Of a stretch of DNA of 64,000 nt, positions 9,112-17,718 are shown piece by piece. The notes beneath the pieces are model-generated. The model made no database searches. It was given only the letters and a program-made list of their open reading frames with translations, and was not told where the DNA came from. The stretch comes from Alkalinema pantanalense (lineage in GTDB: Bacteria; Cyanobacteriota; Cyanobacteriia; Leptolyngbyales; Leptolyngbyaceae): positions 1 through 64,000 of the forward strand of contig NZ_JBLZFX010000030.1 of NCBI RefSeq assembly GCF_050753345.1, read 5' to 3'. A program made the translations under genes and the position numbers. How positions within the stretch are numbered: position 1 is the first letter of the stretch; each line of letters begins with the position of its first letter.

Positions 9112-9953
9112 CAATGTTGGCTATCCTGATGAATGTATTTCACAACACTATCTTCCTCATTAGAATCAATCAGATGAGTGGCATAGCCTTTGAGTTCGGG
9201 AGTGGCATTTTGAACGGCGATCGCGCGATTTGCAATCTGAAACAGTTTGATGTCATTGTTGTGATCCCCAAAAACAACCAATTCATGATCATTCAGCCCA
9301 TAGTATTTCCGCAACGTTTGCACGGCTTGAGCTTTCGTCGCTCTTTGGTCATGCACCGTTAGCCAATGCCATCCCGGCGAATACTGATTTTCATACAAAT
9401 GGGTTTCGACGCGATCGCCGTAGGTGGCTTTGATGGCTAGTTCTAATTCAGTCAATACTGCGGCTTGATCAATAATGGTTAGACAAACAACCTGATCCCG
9501 AAAGGAATCCGTTAGATGGGTGATCGAGCGCAATCGTCGATCTTGACTCGATTTCCGATTTTCAATGTACCAACTCATCCCCCCATTGATAATGTCTTTG
9601 TAATACAGGCAGTCTTCAATACCATTAAAGGTAGAGACAAACGGCACACAATTAAACTGCCGAATCAGCGGGTAGAGATCTTTGACAATACTCGGTTCAA
9701 TGGAGTTGATGATCTCATGGTGACCCGTTGCCAAGTCTGTAATAAACGCACCGTTAAATTCAACAATCGGTAAGGGCAAGCTCAATCCATCTAGTATAGG
9801 TTGCATAGAAACAACGCTCCGGGCACTGGCAACCGTGAACAATAACCCTTCCCGTAATAATTGCTGGAGGGTCTGTTGACTGAAGTCAGAGAGGACCGCA
9901 AGATTGGTGATTAGGGTTCCATCTAAATCGGAAACATAGAGTGTTTTTACCAT
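9111..9953 (-). CDS. Cof-type HAD-IIB hydrolase
   Basis: The 280-residue HAD phosphatase has motif I VSDLDGTLITN (residues 8-18) and motif II TVASARS. The C-terminal Cof signature VVFGDHNNDIKLFQIANRAIAVQNA (given in two parts in family alignments) includes the GDxxND acid cluster. Cof proteins dephosphorylate sugar phosphates and cofactors such as FMN or PLP precursors. In an operon with two FMN-dependent monooxygenases a flavin-related role is conceivable, but there is no direct evidence. It is tightly packed between the cupin gene (6 nt gap) and the ASST-like gene (overlapping). Confidence 0.8.
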   Translation of the reverse strand: MVKTLYVSDLDGTLITNLAVLSDFSQQTLQQLLREGLLFTVASARSVVSMQPILDGLSLPLPIVEFNGAFITDLATGHHEIINSIEPSIVKDLYPLIRQFNCVPFVSTFNGIEDCLYYKDIINGGMSWYIENRKSSQDRRLRSITHLTDSFRDQVVCLTIIDQAAVLTELELAIKATYGDRVETHLYENQYSPGWHWLTVHDQRATKAQAVQTLRKYYGLNDHELVVFGDHNNDIKLFQIANRAIAVQNATPELKGYATHLIDSNEEDSVVKYIHQDSQH

Positions 9954-9959
9954 CTCGAA

Positions 9960-10346
9960 TCAACGCTCAGTTTTGAGTGGTAGAGGAGATTGAACGACAA
10001 TGATCAACATCGGTTCTGTCCCAGTGTTTCTGATTTCATGTTCAATGGCTTTCGGGGCATGAATGAAAACTCCAGGCTGTACGGCTGCTATTTCATCTCC
10101 AATCACAACCTCTCCCACACCCTGGACGACATAGCAAATTTCATCATTCTGCGGATGATTGTGCCGAGCGTTAATCTGTCCCGGTTCTAGACAGTACAGA
10201 CCAAACTGCAAAGAATCTGTATTGAAAATCGATCGCTTCACATAGCCATCAGGGTTAAACTGAGCAACTTGTTCCAAGGTTTTCAGACTACCTTGGCTGA
10301 ATTGTTGAACGAACTCAGGTAAAACTGGGACTGTCTCAATACTCAT
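9960..10346 (-). CDS. Cupin-domain protein
   Basis: The 128-residue protein is a single cupin barrel. Metal-ligand motif 1 is HNHPQNDEICYVVQGVGEV (about residues 61-79) and motif 2 is PGVFIHAPKAIEHE (about 91-104). Two His, one Glu and a further His are present, so it probably binds a metal. Such small cupins may be dioxygenases, isomerases or ligand sensors. It lies between the second monooxygenase and the HAD gene in the organosulfur operon. Confidence 0.75.
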   Translation of the reverse strand: MSIETVPVLPEFVQQFSQGSLKTLEQVAQFNPDGYVKRSIFNTDSLQFGLYCLEPGQINARHNHPQNDEICYVVQGVGEVVIGDEIAAVQPGVFIHAPKAIEHEIRNTGTEPMLIIVVQSPLPLKTER

Positions 10347-10387
10347 CGGTTTCTCTAGGGTTTGATTGTTCCGAACATCAGTGAAAT

Positions 10388-11734
10388 CTAGCTTAAAGAT
10401 GGAATTGTCGCCTCGAAGAAGCGGTTGCTAGGACGGGCTAGTCCCAGATTCTCGCGCAGGGTTTTGCCTTCGTATTCCTTGCGGAAAATCCCTCGTCGCT
10501 GGAGTTCTGGCACCACTTGATCCACAAAGTCATTCAGTCCTTCCGGGATGAAAGGAAACATGATGTTGAAGCCATCAGATCCTTCTTCGGTTAACCATTG
10601 TTCCATCTCATCGGCGATCGTTTGGGGCGTACCGACAAAGGCTAATCCGCCGTAGCTACCAACCCGTTGGGCCAGTTGGCGAATGGTGAGATTTTCCCGT
10701 TGAGCCAGGGTGATCACTCGTTCCCGAGAACTTTTTCCAGCATTCGTTTCAGGAATTTCGGGCAAAGGGCCATCGGGATCGAAACCGGAAACGTCGTAGC
10801 CCAGGGCACTATTCAGACTGGCAATGCCACTATCGTAATGAACCAAGCTATCTAGCTGCGCCCGTTTGGCGATCGCGGCTTCTACCGTGTCCCCTACGAT
10901 GACCAAAGCACCGGGCAGAATTTTAATACTATCGGGATCTCGCCCGATCGCCTTAGCACGGCCCTTGATATCAGCAAACAATGCTTTTCCGGCTTCCAGA
11001 TGACTCGCAGGCGCAAACACAACTTCAGCAGTTTCGGCAGCAAGTTGTCGGCCTGCATTGGAAGCCCCCGCTTGCACAATCACAGGATGGCCCTGTACAG
11101 GTCTAGCAATATTTAACGGCCCCCGCACAGACAGATATTTACCTTGATGACCGAGAACATGAAGTTTAGCTGGATCGAAATAAATTCCCGACTCCACATC
11201 ACGGATGAAGGCATCATCGGCAAAGGAATCCCACAGCCCCGTAACCACATCATAGAATTCCCGTGCCCGTGCATAGCGTTCGTCGTGCTCTAGGTCTTCT
11301 TCTAAACCAAAGTTGAGAGCAGCATCGGGATTTGCGGTGGTGACAATGTTCCAGCCTGCTCGCCCACGACTGATGTGATCTAGGGAGGCAAACCGACGGG
11401 CAATATGGAACGGTTCGTCGTAGGTGGTGGAGGCCGTCGCAATCAGCCCAATATGGTGAGTCACCGTGGAAAGGGCTGAAAGCAGGGTAAAAGGTTCAAA
11501 GGAAGTCACCGTATGACTGCGTTTGAGGGCATCGATCGGTATGTTCAGCAATGCCAAATGATCCGCCATGAAAAATGCGTCAAACTTGCCCTGCTCCAAT
11601 TTTTGGATGAGTTGTTGAATGGCGGGAAAGTTAAAGTTCGCATCCGGCAAAGCCCCTGGATATCGCCATGCGCCAGTGTGGATACTGATGGGCCGCATAA
11701 ATGCCCCCAACTTTAACTGTTTTGTTTGAGTCAT
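10388..11734 (-). CDS. LLM-class flavin-dependent monooxygenase (DszA/NtaA/SnaA family)
   Basis: The 448-residue luciferase-like monooxygenase carries the subfamily features LGAFMRP, a long NIVTTANPDAALNFG segment, YARAREF, and PVIVQAGASNAGRQLAAETAEVVF. This group includes dibenzothiophene-sulfone monooxygenase DszA and nitrilotriacetate monooxygenase NtaA. They use FMNH2 from a separate reductase to cleave C-S or C-N bonds. It is paralogous to the gene at 12.5-13.9 kb; both end with a YEG(K/Q)TLRENLGL(A/E)RP tail. No flavin reductase gene is obvious nearby. A role in desulfonation or sulfone cleavage is inferred from context. Confidence 0.85.
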   Translation of the reverse strand: MTQTKQLKLGAFMRPISIHTGAWRYPGALPDANFNFPAIQQLIQKLEQGKFDAFFMADHLALLNIPIDALKRSHTVTSFEPFTLLSALSTVTHHIGLIATASTTYDEPFHIARRFASLDHISRGRAGWNIVTTANPDAALNFGLEEDLEHDERYARAREFYDVVTGLWDSFADDAFIRDVESGIYFDPAKLHVLGHQGKYLSVRGPLNIARPVQGHPVIVQAGASNAGRQLAAETAEVVFAPASHLEAGKALFADIKGRAKAIGRDPDSIKILPGALVIVGDTVEAAIAKRAQLDSLVHYDSGIASLNSALGYDVSGFDPDGPLPEIPETNAGKSSRERVITLAQRENLTIRQLAQRVGSYGGLAFVGTPQTIADEMEQWLTEEGSDGFNIMFPFIPEGLNDFVDQVVPELQRRGIFRKEYEGKTLRENLGLARPSNRFFEATIPSLS

Positions 11735-11779
11735 ACAGGCTTCCTCGTCGATCGCTCCAAGGACATTAGCCGTGGAACA

Positions 11780-12529
11780 TTACCAAGTTTGGGTAGTGGG
11801 ACGAATCAGAATTTCGTTGACGTTAACGCGGGGGGGTTGGGTCACAGCGTAGACGATCCCAGCAGCAATATCGTCACTTTCTAGCGGTGTAATCGAATTA
11901 CGCAGCTCTTGACTTCGTTGCTTCGCGTTAGCATCACTAATATGTTGATCAATTTCTGTATTGACCATACCCGGCTCAATCACCGTCACACGGATATTGT
12001 GTTTCGAGACTTCTAGCCGCAGTGCTTCAGAAAATGCATTGACGCCCCATTTACTAACGTTGTAGCCACCAATCCCCACTCGAACGGTGCGCCCTGCCAC
12101 GGAGGAAACGTTTACAATATGACCTGATCCCTGAGCTTGGAGAATCGGTAATACCCCATGGGTGAGATTCATCAATGCCAGTAAATTCAGCTCAATCATG
12201 CGTCGCCAGTCAGCAGGGTCAGCATTTGCAATCTCCCCGGTCAGGGCAATGCCAGCATTATTGACCAGAATATCAATCTGCCCCCAGACCGTTTTCGTTT
12301 TCTCGATAATGGTTGGGATTTTTGTGTCGTCGGTGATGTCCGCCACAATCACTAAGGCATCCCCCCCGGCCGCCGTAATCTCTTGTGCTAAGGCTTCTAA
12401 GCGATCGCCCCGACGGGCCACGATCACAACCTTAGCGCCTTCTGCCGCTAGGGCGATCGCCGTTGCTTTGCCAATCCCAGCAGAAGCTCCTGTGACGATC
12501 GCAACTTTACCTACTAATTTTCCAGTCAT
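11780..12529 (-). CDS. Short-chain dehydrogenase/reductase (classical SDR)
   Basis: The 249-residue protein has the classical SDR layout: cofactor motif TGASAGIGKAT (about residues 14-24), RRG after beta-2 suggesting NADP preference, NNAGIA (about 89-94), catalytic Ser in NVSSVAG and YNVSK (Tyr/Lys, about 153-157). The ending resembles the YdfG/serine-3-dehydrogenase branch. It sits between the two LLM monooxygenases with 14-45 nt gaps. It could reduce or oxidise the carbonyl product of C-S cleavage, which is inference. A strong GGGAGG ribosome binding site supports the start. Confidence 0.85.
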   Translation of the reverse strand: MTGKLVGKVAIVTGASAGIGKATAIALAAEGAKVVIVARRGDRLEALAQEITAAGGDALVIVADITDDTKIPTIIEKTKTVWGQIDILVNNAGIALTGEIANADPADWRRMIELNLLALMNLTHGVLPILQAQGSGHIVNVSSVAGRTVRVGIGGYNVSKWGVNAFSEALRLEVSKHNIRVTVIEPGMVNTEIDQHISDANAKQRSQELRNSITPLESDDIAAGIVYAVTQPPRVNVNEILIRPTTQTW

Positions 12530-12543
12530 CTCGTTCCTCCCTT

Positions 12544-13932
12544 TCAGTGGGCAGATGTCCCTACCAATTCTGGTTCCCGCTGGGTGGGCTGGGCTGGTAT
12601 AAACTGGTTGGTCGGACGTTCTAGACCCAGATTTTCCCGCAGGGTCTGACCTTCGTATTCTGCGCGGAATAATCCCCGTTGTTGCAGGATGGGAATCACG
12701 TGATCGACAAATTCTTCTAATCCCCCAGGAAGATAGGGCGGCATGATATTAAATCCATCCGCTGCATCGTTACGGAACCATTCTTCTAACTTGTCAGCAA
12801 TTTGTTCCGGGGTTCCCACCACTTGCCAATGGCCCCGTGCGCCAGCGATCGCTTCATACAATTGCCGAATCGTTAAATTCTCCCGCTGTGCCAGTTCTAC
12901 TAGTAACCGCTGACGACTTTGTTGAAGTTCCGTAGGGGGAATTTCTGGAAGAGGCCCATCCAACGGATATTGGGACAAATCTACCTCTCCTAGCATTCCA
13001 GCCAATAGGCTTAAACCCACTTGGGGATGAATTAATGCTTGAATGGCAGCAAATTTTTCCTGCGCTTCCTGCTCCGTCGCCCCGATGACCGGAAAAATTC
13101 CCGGCATAATTTTGAGTTGATCGGGATGACGACCATACTTCGCCAAGCGGCCTTTGACATCCGCATAGAAAGCTTGAGCATCCGCAAGGGTTTGCTGCGC
13201 GGTAAAAATGACCTCCGCTGTCTGAGCGGCTAAATTTTTGCCATCCTCCGAGGAGCCTGCTTGAATAATGACCGGATACCCTTGAATGGGCCGTCCCACA
13301 TTTAAGGGTCCTTTGACCGAAAAGTGCTCTCCTTTGTGGTTAGGAACATGTAACTTCTCTGGATCAAAATACCGACCCGTCTCTTTATCCCGAAGAAACG
13401 CATCATCTTCCCAGCTATCCCAAAGCTTCGTCACGACTTCAACAAACTCACGGGCACGCTCATACCGGGGAGCATGATCCATATGTTTTTCTCGACTGAA
13501 GTTGCGGGCTTCAGCCGTTGTCGCTGAAGTCACTAAGTTCCAAGCGGCCCGTCCACCGCTGAGATAGTCTAAAGAGGCAAACTTGCGGGCAAGGTGAAAG
13601 GGCTCATTATAGGTCGTTGAAACCGTCGCTGCTAGACCAATGCGATCGGTCACAACGGCCAATGCTGAGAGCAACGTTAAAGGCTCAAAATGAACAACAT
13701 GACCACTACGGCTTAAAACCTCGGGACCTCGATCCCGATCGCGAACCGCGACCCCATCCGCAAAAAAGATCATGTCAAATTTGCCCCGTTCTGCGGTTTG
13801 GGCAATCTGGCGAAAATGGTCAAAGTTCAACCCCCCATCAGCTCGCGCATCTGGGTACCGCCAAGCGGCTAAGTGATGCCCAGAACTCATGAGAAAAGCA
13901 CCGAGCTTGAGTTGTTTTGGCTGGTTACTCAT
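12544..13932 (-). CDS. LLM-class flavin-dependent monooxygenase (DszA/NtaA/SnaA family)
   Basis: The 462-residue paralogue of the enzyme at 10.4-11.7 kb has LGAFLMSSGHH, NLVTSATTAEARNFS, PVIIQAGSSEDGKNLAAQTAEVIF and the tail YEGQTLRENLGLERP. It is the first gene of the long minus-strand organosulfur cluster. Two divergent paralogues in one operon suggest two substrates or two oxidation steps. The upstream region has a 30-bp imperfect dyad ending 24 nt before the start (13957-13986), which may be the operon's operator. Confidence 0.85.
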   Translation of the reverse strand: MSNQPKQLKLGAFLMSSGHHLAAWRYPDARADGGLNFDHFRQIAQTAERGKFDMIFFADGVAVRDRDRGPEVLSRSGHVVHFEPLTLLSALAVVTDRIGLAATVSTTYNEPFHLARKFASLDYLSGGRAAWNLVTSATTAEARNFSREKHMDHAPRYERAREFVEVVTKLWDSWEDDAFLRDKETGRYFDPEKLHVPNHKGEHFSVKGPLNVGRPIQGYPVIIQAGSSEDGKNLAAQTAEVIFTAQQTLADAQAFYADVKGRLAKYGRHPDQLKIMPGIFPVIGATEQEAQEKFAAIQALIHPQVGLSLLAGMLGEVDLSQYPLDGPLPEIPPTELQQSRQRLLVELAQRENLTIRQLYEAIAGARGHWQVVGTPEQIADKLEEWFRNDAADGFNIMPPYLPGGLEEFVDHVIPILQQRGLFRAEYEGQTLRENLGLERPTNQFIPAQPTQREPELVGTSAH

Positions 13933-13956
13933 ACAAAGATAAAACCCCTAGTCCAA

Positions 13957-13986
13957 CTATTTAATGAATAACGAACTATTAGATAG
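13957..13986 (-). promoter_or_regulatory. Candidate operator of the organosulfur operon
   Basis: CTATTTAAT (13957-13965) and ATTAGATAG (13978-13986) form an inverted repeat with one mismatch and a 12-nt centre. It lies 24 nt upstream of the first monooxygenase start codon, the same spacing as the 24-bp sulfur palindromes at other genes but with a different sequence. Function is inferred from position. Confidence 0.4.
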
Positions 13987-14460
13987 TCTAACTGATGAGT
14001 TGCATTATCCAGCATCAGGACTACAACAGTCAATCTAAGCCCTAAAAAGCTGATTAATTAGAATGTTAAATAGCTGATTTTGAGTAACGGATGCTGTCTC
14101 AGCAACAACAATAAAAATGCAAAACGATATACAATTTACAAAAAAATAAATGTATGTGGGGTTTCTTTAATAACGATCTACATCAAAAACATGGGTTTGC
14201 AAAGTTCAATAGATACAAAAATTTTGCTATACTCCCGACCTTGACAACTGAAATAGCAGCAGCAATCGCCTTTATCCAGCCAGCGGTTTCACAAAAAATG
14301 TAAAACCGCTGGCTGAGAAGAGGATTCTAGGATTCTATCTAGTTTAGGGAAAAATTCTATTACTAATTTGAGTGAGATGAAACCCGTATTCTCTAACCTG
14401 CTTATAACGGGTTCTCCAGTCCTGGCAAGAATGATGACATCTCCCTAGAACGAAATATCA
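13987..14460. other. Intergenic stretch with a strong hairpin
   Basis: No gene is supported. A perfect 12-bp inverted repeat (AGCCAGCGGTTT at 14278-14289, AAACCGCTGGCT at 14303-14314) encloses a 13-nt A-rich loop. It lies between the 3' end of the Rrf2 gene and the promoter of the monooxygenase operon. No T-run follows, so it is a weak terminator candidate, an RNA-processing hairpin or an operator. The rest is AT-rich promoter-like sequence. Confidence 0.5.
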
Positions 14461-14943
14461 CTAAATATAGTACATAGGAGAGTCTTGTCGATATTGATCG
14501 CGACGTTGCCATAATTCTTGAAGTGTGACATTTCGCAGAATGTCCTCAACGACGAGCTTCGCTTCTCTCCAAACTTCATAGATTAAATCTCGTTCGATCG
14601 TCGAGTCTTCTACCGAATCTCGCTGAAGACGCTCTCCTTCAACCAGTTCCACAACCTCTAGAACGGTAATTTGCCAGGGATCTCGAGCTAATAGGTATCC
14701 ACCCTTAGCCCCTCGGAAACTTTGAATCAATCCACCTCGGCGTAAAATCGTACAAATTTGTTCCAGATAACGCTCTGGAATCGGCTGCTTCTTTGCAATT
14801 TCATTCATCGTAATCGGCTCAGCCACCAAATATCGATCGGCCAGTTCAATCAGAGCTAGCAGAGAATATTCAGCCTTAGTTGATAGCACGAGTAGGGAAG
14901 ACTCTTTTCGATTAACAAAAGCACTTTGCTTGCGCTCATCCAC
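14461..14943 (-). CDS. Rrf2-family transcriptional regulator, cysteine-free (CymR-like)
   Basis: The 160-residue protein has the Rrf2 winged helix: LSTKAEYSLLALIELA (about residues 20-35), MNEIAKKQPIPERYLEQI as recognition region, and RGAKGGYLLARDP as wing. There is no cysteine at all, so it cannot hold the Fe-S cluster of IscR/NsrR/RsrR types. The cluster-free branch includes CymR, the cysteine-metabolism repressor that works with CysK in Firmicutes. Here cysK and other sulfur genes carry a long palindrome typical of Rrf2 operators. The start is GTG with AGGAG nine nt upstream. It is divergent from the LysR gene. Confidence 0.85.
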   Translation of the reverse strand: MDERKQSAFVNRKESSLLVLSTKAEYSLLALIELADRYLVAEPITMNEIAKKQPIPERYLEQICTILRRGGLIQSFRGAKGGYLLARDPWQITVLEVVELVEGERLQRDSVEDSTIERDLIYEVWREAKLVVEDILRNVTLQELWQRRDQYRQDSPMYYI

Positions 14944-15031
14944 AGCATCGGTCTCCTACTAGTCAATTTTAGGGGCGTCAGTTTGACAAGCACCTTGCTC
15001 ACCATGGTACTATCCAAAGCGACAAAAATCT

Positions 15032-15055
15032 ACTGTATCTTGATCGGGAAACCGG
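15032..15055 (+). promoter_or_regulatory. Weak copy of the 24-bp sulfur palindrome, before lysR
   Basis: The right half GATCGGGAAACCGG matches the site between cysA and cysR (AATCGGGAAACCGT), while the left arm ACTGTA is degenerate. It lies 48 nt upstream of the LysR start codon, in the shared region with the divergent Rrf2 gene, so it could give feedback control of both regulators. Confidence 0.45.
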
Positions 15056-15103
15056 AGATTATATCCTACAGCGATGTAAAGCCGATATTGTGCTATTGGA
15101 TCC

Positions 15104-16021
15104 ATGACACTAGAGCAGTTACGAATTTTCTTGGCAGTGGCTGAGCATTTGCATTTCACACGAGCGGCAGAAGCTCTGTACATCACACAGCCCGCTGTCA
15201 GCGCCGCTATTCAGTGTTTAGAAGGAGAGTATCGAGTTAAACTCTTCCATCGTTTGGGAAGACGCATTGAAATTACCGATGCAGGGCGACTCCTACAAAG
15301 TGAAGCTCAAAATATCTTTGAACAGGTGAGGTTGCTAGAGCGCAATCTGCGGGAACTCAATAACCTCCAGCGGGGAGAGTTGTATCTTGGGGCTAGTTTG
15401 ACGATCGGTAACTATTGGCTTCCGGACAAGATTTGTCTATTTAATCAGCGCCATCCCGGCATTGCTGTTCACTGCGTTCTAGCGAATGCCGAAGAAATTT
15501 GCGAAGGAACAGCCGCAGGACGATTTGATTTAGGTTTGGTGACGGGCGATCTAAAACCATCGCTCCAAGAGAAATTACAGCAGGAAACCGTAGGACTCGA
15601 TCGAATGCAAATTGTTGTTGGTCAAAATCATCCTTGGTTTATGATCGGTCAAGTGACGGTTGATGACCTTTTGCAAACCCATTGGATCATGAGAGAGCCT
15701 GGTTCCGGCGGACAGCAATTATTTGAACAAGCTTTAGTTCGTTGGAATATAGCTATCGATCAATTGAATGTCGCACTGGTTCTCAACAGTAGTGAAATGG
15801 TCAAAGCCGTTGTAGAAAGTGGAACTTTAGCTTCAGCAATGCCAGAACTCATGATTCGTAAAGAACTCAAAATTGGAACATTGAGAGCCATTAAAGTTGT
15901 CTCAGATCAAAGTACCCTTTCCCAACCACTCTCCATCATCCAAAAAATCATTAAAATCAAACATCGTCAACGCTATCAGACACAGATTGTAACAGCATTT
16001 GAAAAAATACTAATTGAATGA
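15104..16021 (+). CDS. LysR-family transcriptional regulator
   Basis: The 305-residue protein has the LysR helix-turn-helix at residues 4-60 (MTLEQLRIFLAVAEHLHFTR then AAEALYITQPAVSAAIQCLE). A periplasmic-binding-protein-like effector domain follows, starting near RGELYLGASLTIGNYWLP. It resembles the CysL/YwfK-like branch, some members of which control sulfite reductase or sulfur genes, but CbbR-like or other roles are possible. It is divergent from the Rrf2 gene across 160 bp. The effector may be a sulfur metabolite (inference). Confidence 0.85.
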   Translation: MTLEQLRIFLAVAEHLHFTRAAEALYITQPAVSAAIQCLEGEYRVKLFHRLGRRIEITDAGRLLQSEAQNIFEQVRLLERNLRELNNLQRGELYLGASLTIGNYWLPDKICLFNQRHPGIAVHCVLANAEEICEGTAAGRFDLGLVTGDLKPSLQEKLQQETVGLDRMQIVVGQNHPWFMIGQVTVDDLLQTHWIMREPGSGGQQLFEQALVRWNIAIDQLNVALVLNSSEMVKAVVESGTLASAMPELMIRKELKIGTLRAIKVVSDQSTLSQPLSIIQKIIKIKHRQRYQTQIVTAFEKILIE

Positions 16022-16119
16022 TATTTTTGAATAATACTTTATTTTGAATCGCTAAATTCCTTGGAAATATAGCTGTAGCTAAGATTGTTAGGACAATCAT
16101 ATTTTTGCTTGCCAGACTT

Positions 16120-16256
16120 CCGCCCCCCCTACATCTCCGCGCTGACGCGCCGCTGCGCTAGAAATCAGGGGGACTTTGAAAGAATTTGGCCGAATCCCCT
16201 TTTTCAAGGGGGGCTAGGGGGATCGAATCTATCGCATCAATGAATCAATTTAATAT
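16120..16256. repeat. Dispersed MITE-like repeat, copy 1
   Basis: The segment holds CCCCTTTTTCAAGGGGGG hairpin sequence followed by GGGGGATCGAATCTATCGCA and ATCAATGAATCAATT, matching the right half of copies at 21.4, 29.3 and 45.0 kb. The left half contains a GC-rich insertion. It lies downstream of the LysR gene. No transposase is encoded. Confidence 0.65.
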
Positions 16257-16486
16257 CACTGGATTAAGCTCATTGACTATGACTAGAAGATTTAATCACT
16301 CAGTTTAGAACAGTAAAATCAACGGTGTAGTTTATCTGTCACTAGCAGTACACTTAATCACTAGCAATATGTTTATTATTGGTTTATTTATTTTTAATAA
16401 TTATAGTATTAACTACATTAGTCAATACAGCTAACAACACATTTATCTACTTTTTCAGAAACCCATCTAGGAACTTCTCATAGACA
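16257..16486. other. Intergenic, AT-rich
   Basis: Between the repeat and the SPFH stop codon the sequence is AT-rich. I see no gene and no clear hairpin terminator. Confidence 0.4.
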
Positions 16487-17350
16487 TTAAGGAGATTTGG
16501 ATGAGTTTTTGCGAGTTGCTAGTAATTTCTGAACATCTAATAACTTTGTTCCATCGCCACCTACAATAAAGGGGAGCTCCCCATTCCATTTCTCGATCGC
16601 TTGGCGTTCCAGTAACTCTGGAGTCAGATTTTCGCGAAGTAACCTTTGGGCTTCTGCTTCACCACGGGCTAAATTCACCTTTGCTTCCGCTTCCTTTGAC
16701 GCTTTTAATGCGACAAATTCTGCCCGCTTCGCCTCTTGTTCAGCCACCTGCTTGGCCTCCACTGCATCACTGAACCGTTGTGTGAAGTGCACATGTACCA
16801 GGGAAATATCATCGACAGCCACATAGTACGGAGAAAGTCGTTCCGTTAAACTACGATCGACATTCTGTTTGACCTCTCCCCGTTTTGTAATAATTTCTTC
16901 AGCGGTATACATTGCCATCACTGCTTTTAACACTTCTTCCACGGCAGGATTGATGATGTTGTTAATGACCGATTGTTCATCCCCAATCTGCTGAAAAAGT
17001 AAATTAATTCTTTCTGGAAAAATATGCCAGTTCAGTGCAACGTCGGTATAAACATCCTGCAAATCCTTGGAAGATGCTTCCGCTGAAATTTCTTGACTTT
17101 GGATACGAACTGTAATTTTTTTAACAGAATAGATGAGGGGAACAATGAAATGGATTCCTTCATCAAAAATTTCTGGCTGTACCGCACCAAATCTCATCAC
17201 CACACCCCGTTCACCGGCGTTAATAATGACACAGAAGCAAGCGAAGGCCGCCAGCAGGAAAAGCAGGAAAAAAACCTTGCTTGCCACCAGCCAATCCTGA
17301 GGACTGCGGCGAATCAAAGTTTTCTGGGGATCCTCAAGGTGCTTGCCCAT
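16487..17350 (-). CDS. SPFH/prohibitin-family membrane protein
   Basis: The 287-residue protein has one N-terminal membrane helix (about residues 26-46: VFFLLFLLAAFACFCVII), then the SPFH band-7 domain opening with AGERGVVMRFGAV. A long Ala/Glu/Lys-rich coiled coil follows (VEAKQVAEQEAKRAEFVALK onward). The layout is that of prohibitins/HflC, which form membrane ring scaffolds that modulate FtsH-type proteolysis. The preferred start is the ATG at 17350; an in-frame TTG lies 12 nt upstream. It stands alone and convergent to the LysR gene. Confidence 0.8.
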   Translation of the reverse strand: MGKHLEDPQKTLIRRSPQDWLVASKVFFLLFLLAAFACFCVIINAGERGVVMRFGAVQPEIFDEGIHFIVPLIYSVKKITVRIQSQEISAEASSKDLQDVYTDVALNWHIFPERINLLFQQIGDEQSVINNIINPAVEEVLKAVMAMYTAEEIITKRGEVKQNVDRSLTERLSPYYVAVDDISLVHVHFTQRFSDAVEAKQVAEQEAKRAEFVALKASKEAEAKVNLARGEAEAQRLLRENLTPELLERQAIEKWNGELPFIVGGDGTKLLDVQKLLATRKNSSKSP

Positions 17351-17718
17351 TGCGCGATTCAACCGATTGGAGAGTTATAGCTATACGTTAACTATTTTAC
17401 AAAAGTTAGTAATGAAGTCCGTAAAATTCTACATTTCTTGATAACAGCGCAACGTAACCCAGGAAAACTCCCCGTAGGATCACCCAAGAAACCCGGACTA
17501 ATCCTATCTTTTAGCTACTTTGATAAATTAAATCTATCGTTATGACAAATAAGAATATTTGCTTCTATAAGTAGCCTAGCAATACAGTTTTCAGTAGGAA
17601 TCCATTGCTATGGATTTCCCTAGCAGACTCACCCCATTCTCACGATCGTGATTAATTTTTGAAATCCTTCGGTGTTCTGTTCTCAGTTCTTTCTATACGA
17701 GGTCGTTGAAACATCACT
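17351..17718. other. Divergent promoter region, SPFH and APC permease genes
   Basis: No gene is supported. The region must hold the promoters of both flanking divergent genes. A CCAAGAAACCCGG stretch near 17472 weakly resembles the half site of the sulfur palindrome but has no matching left arm. Confidence 0.35.

Noticed and set aside
17472..17495. Possible sulfur palindrome before the APC permease gene
   Set aside because: Only a CCAAGAAACCCGG half resembles the consensus and the left arm does not match, so it was not counted.
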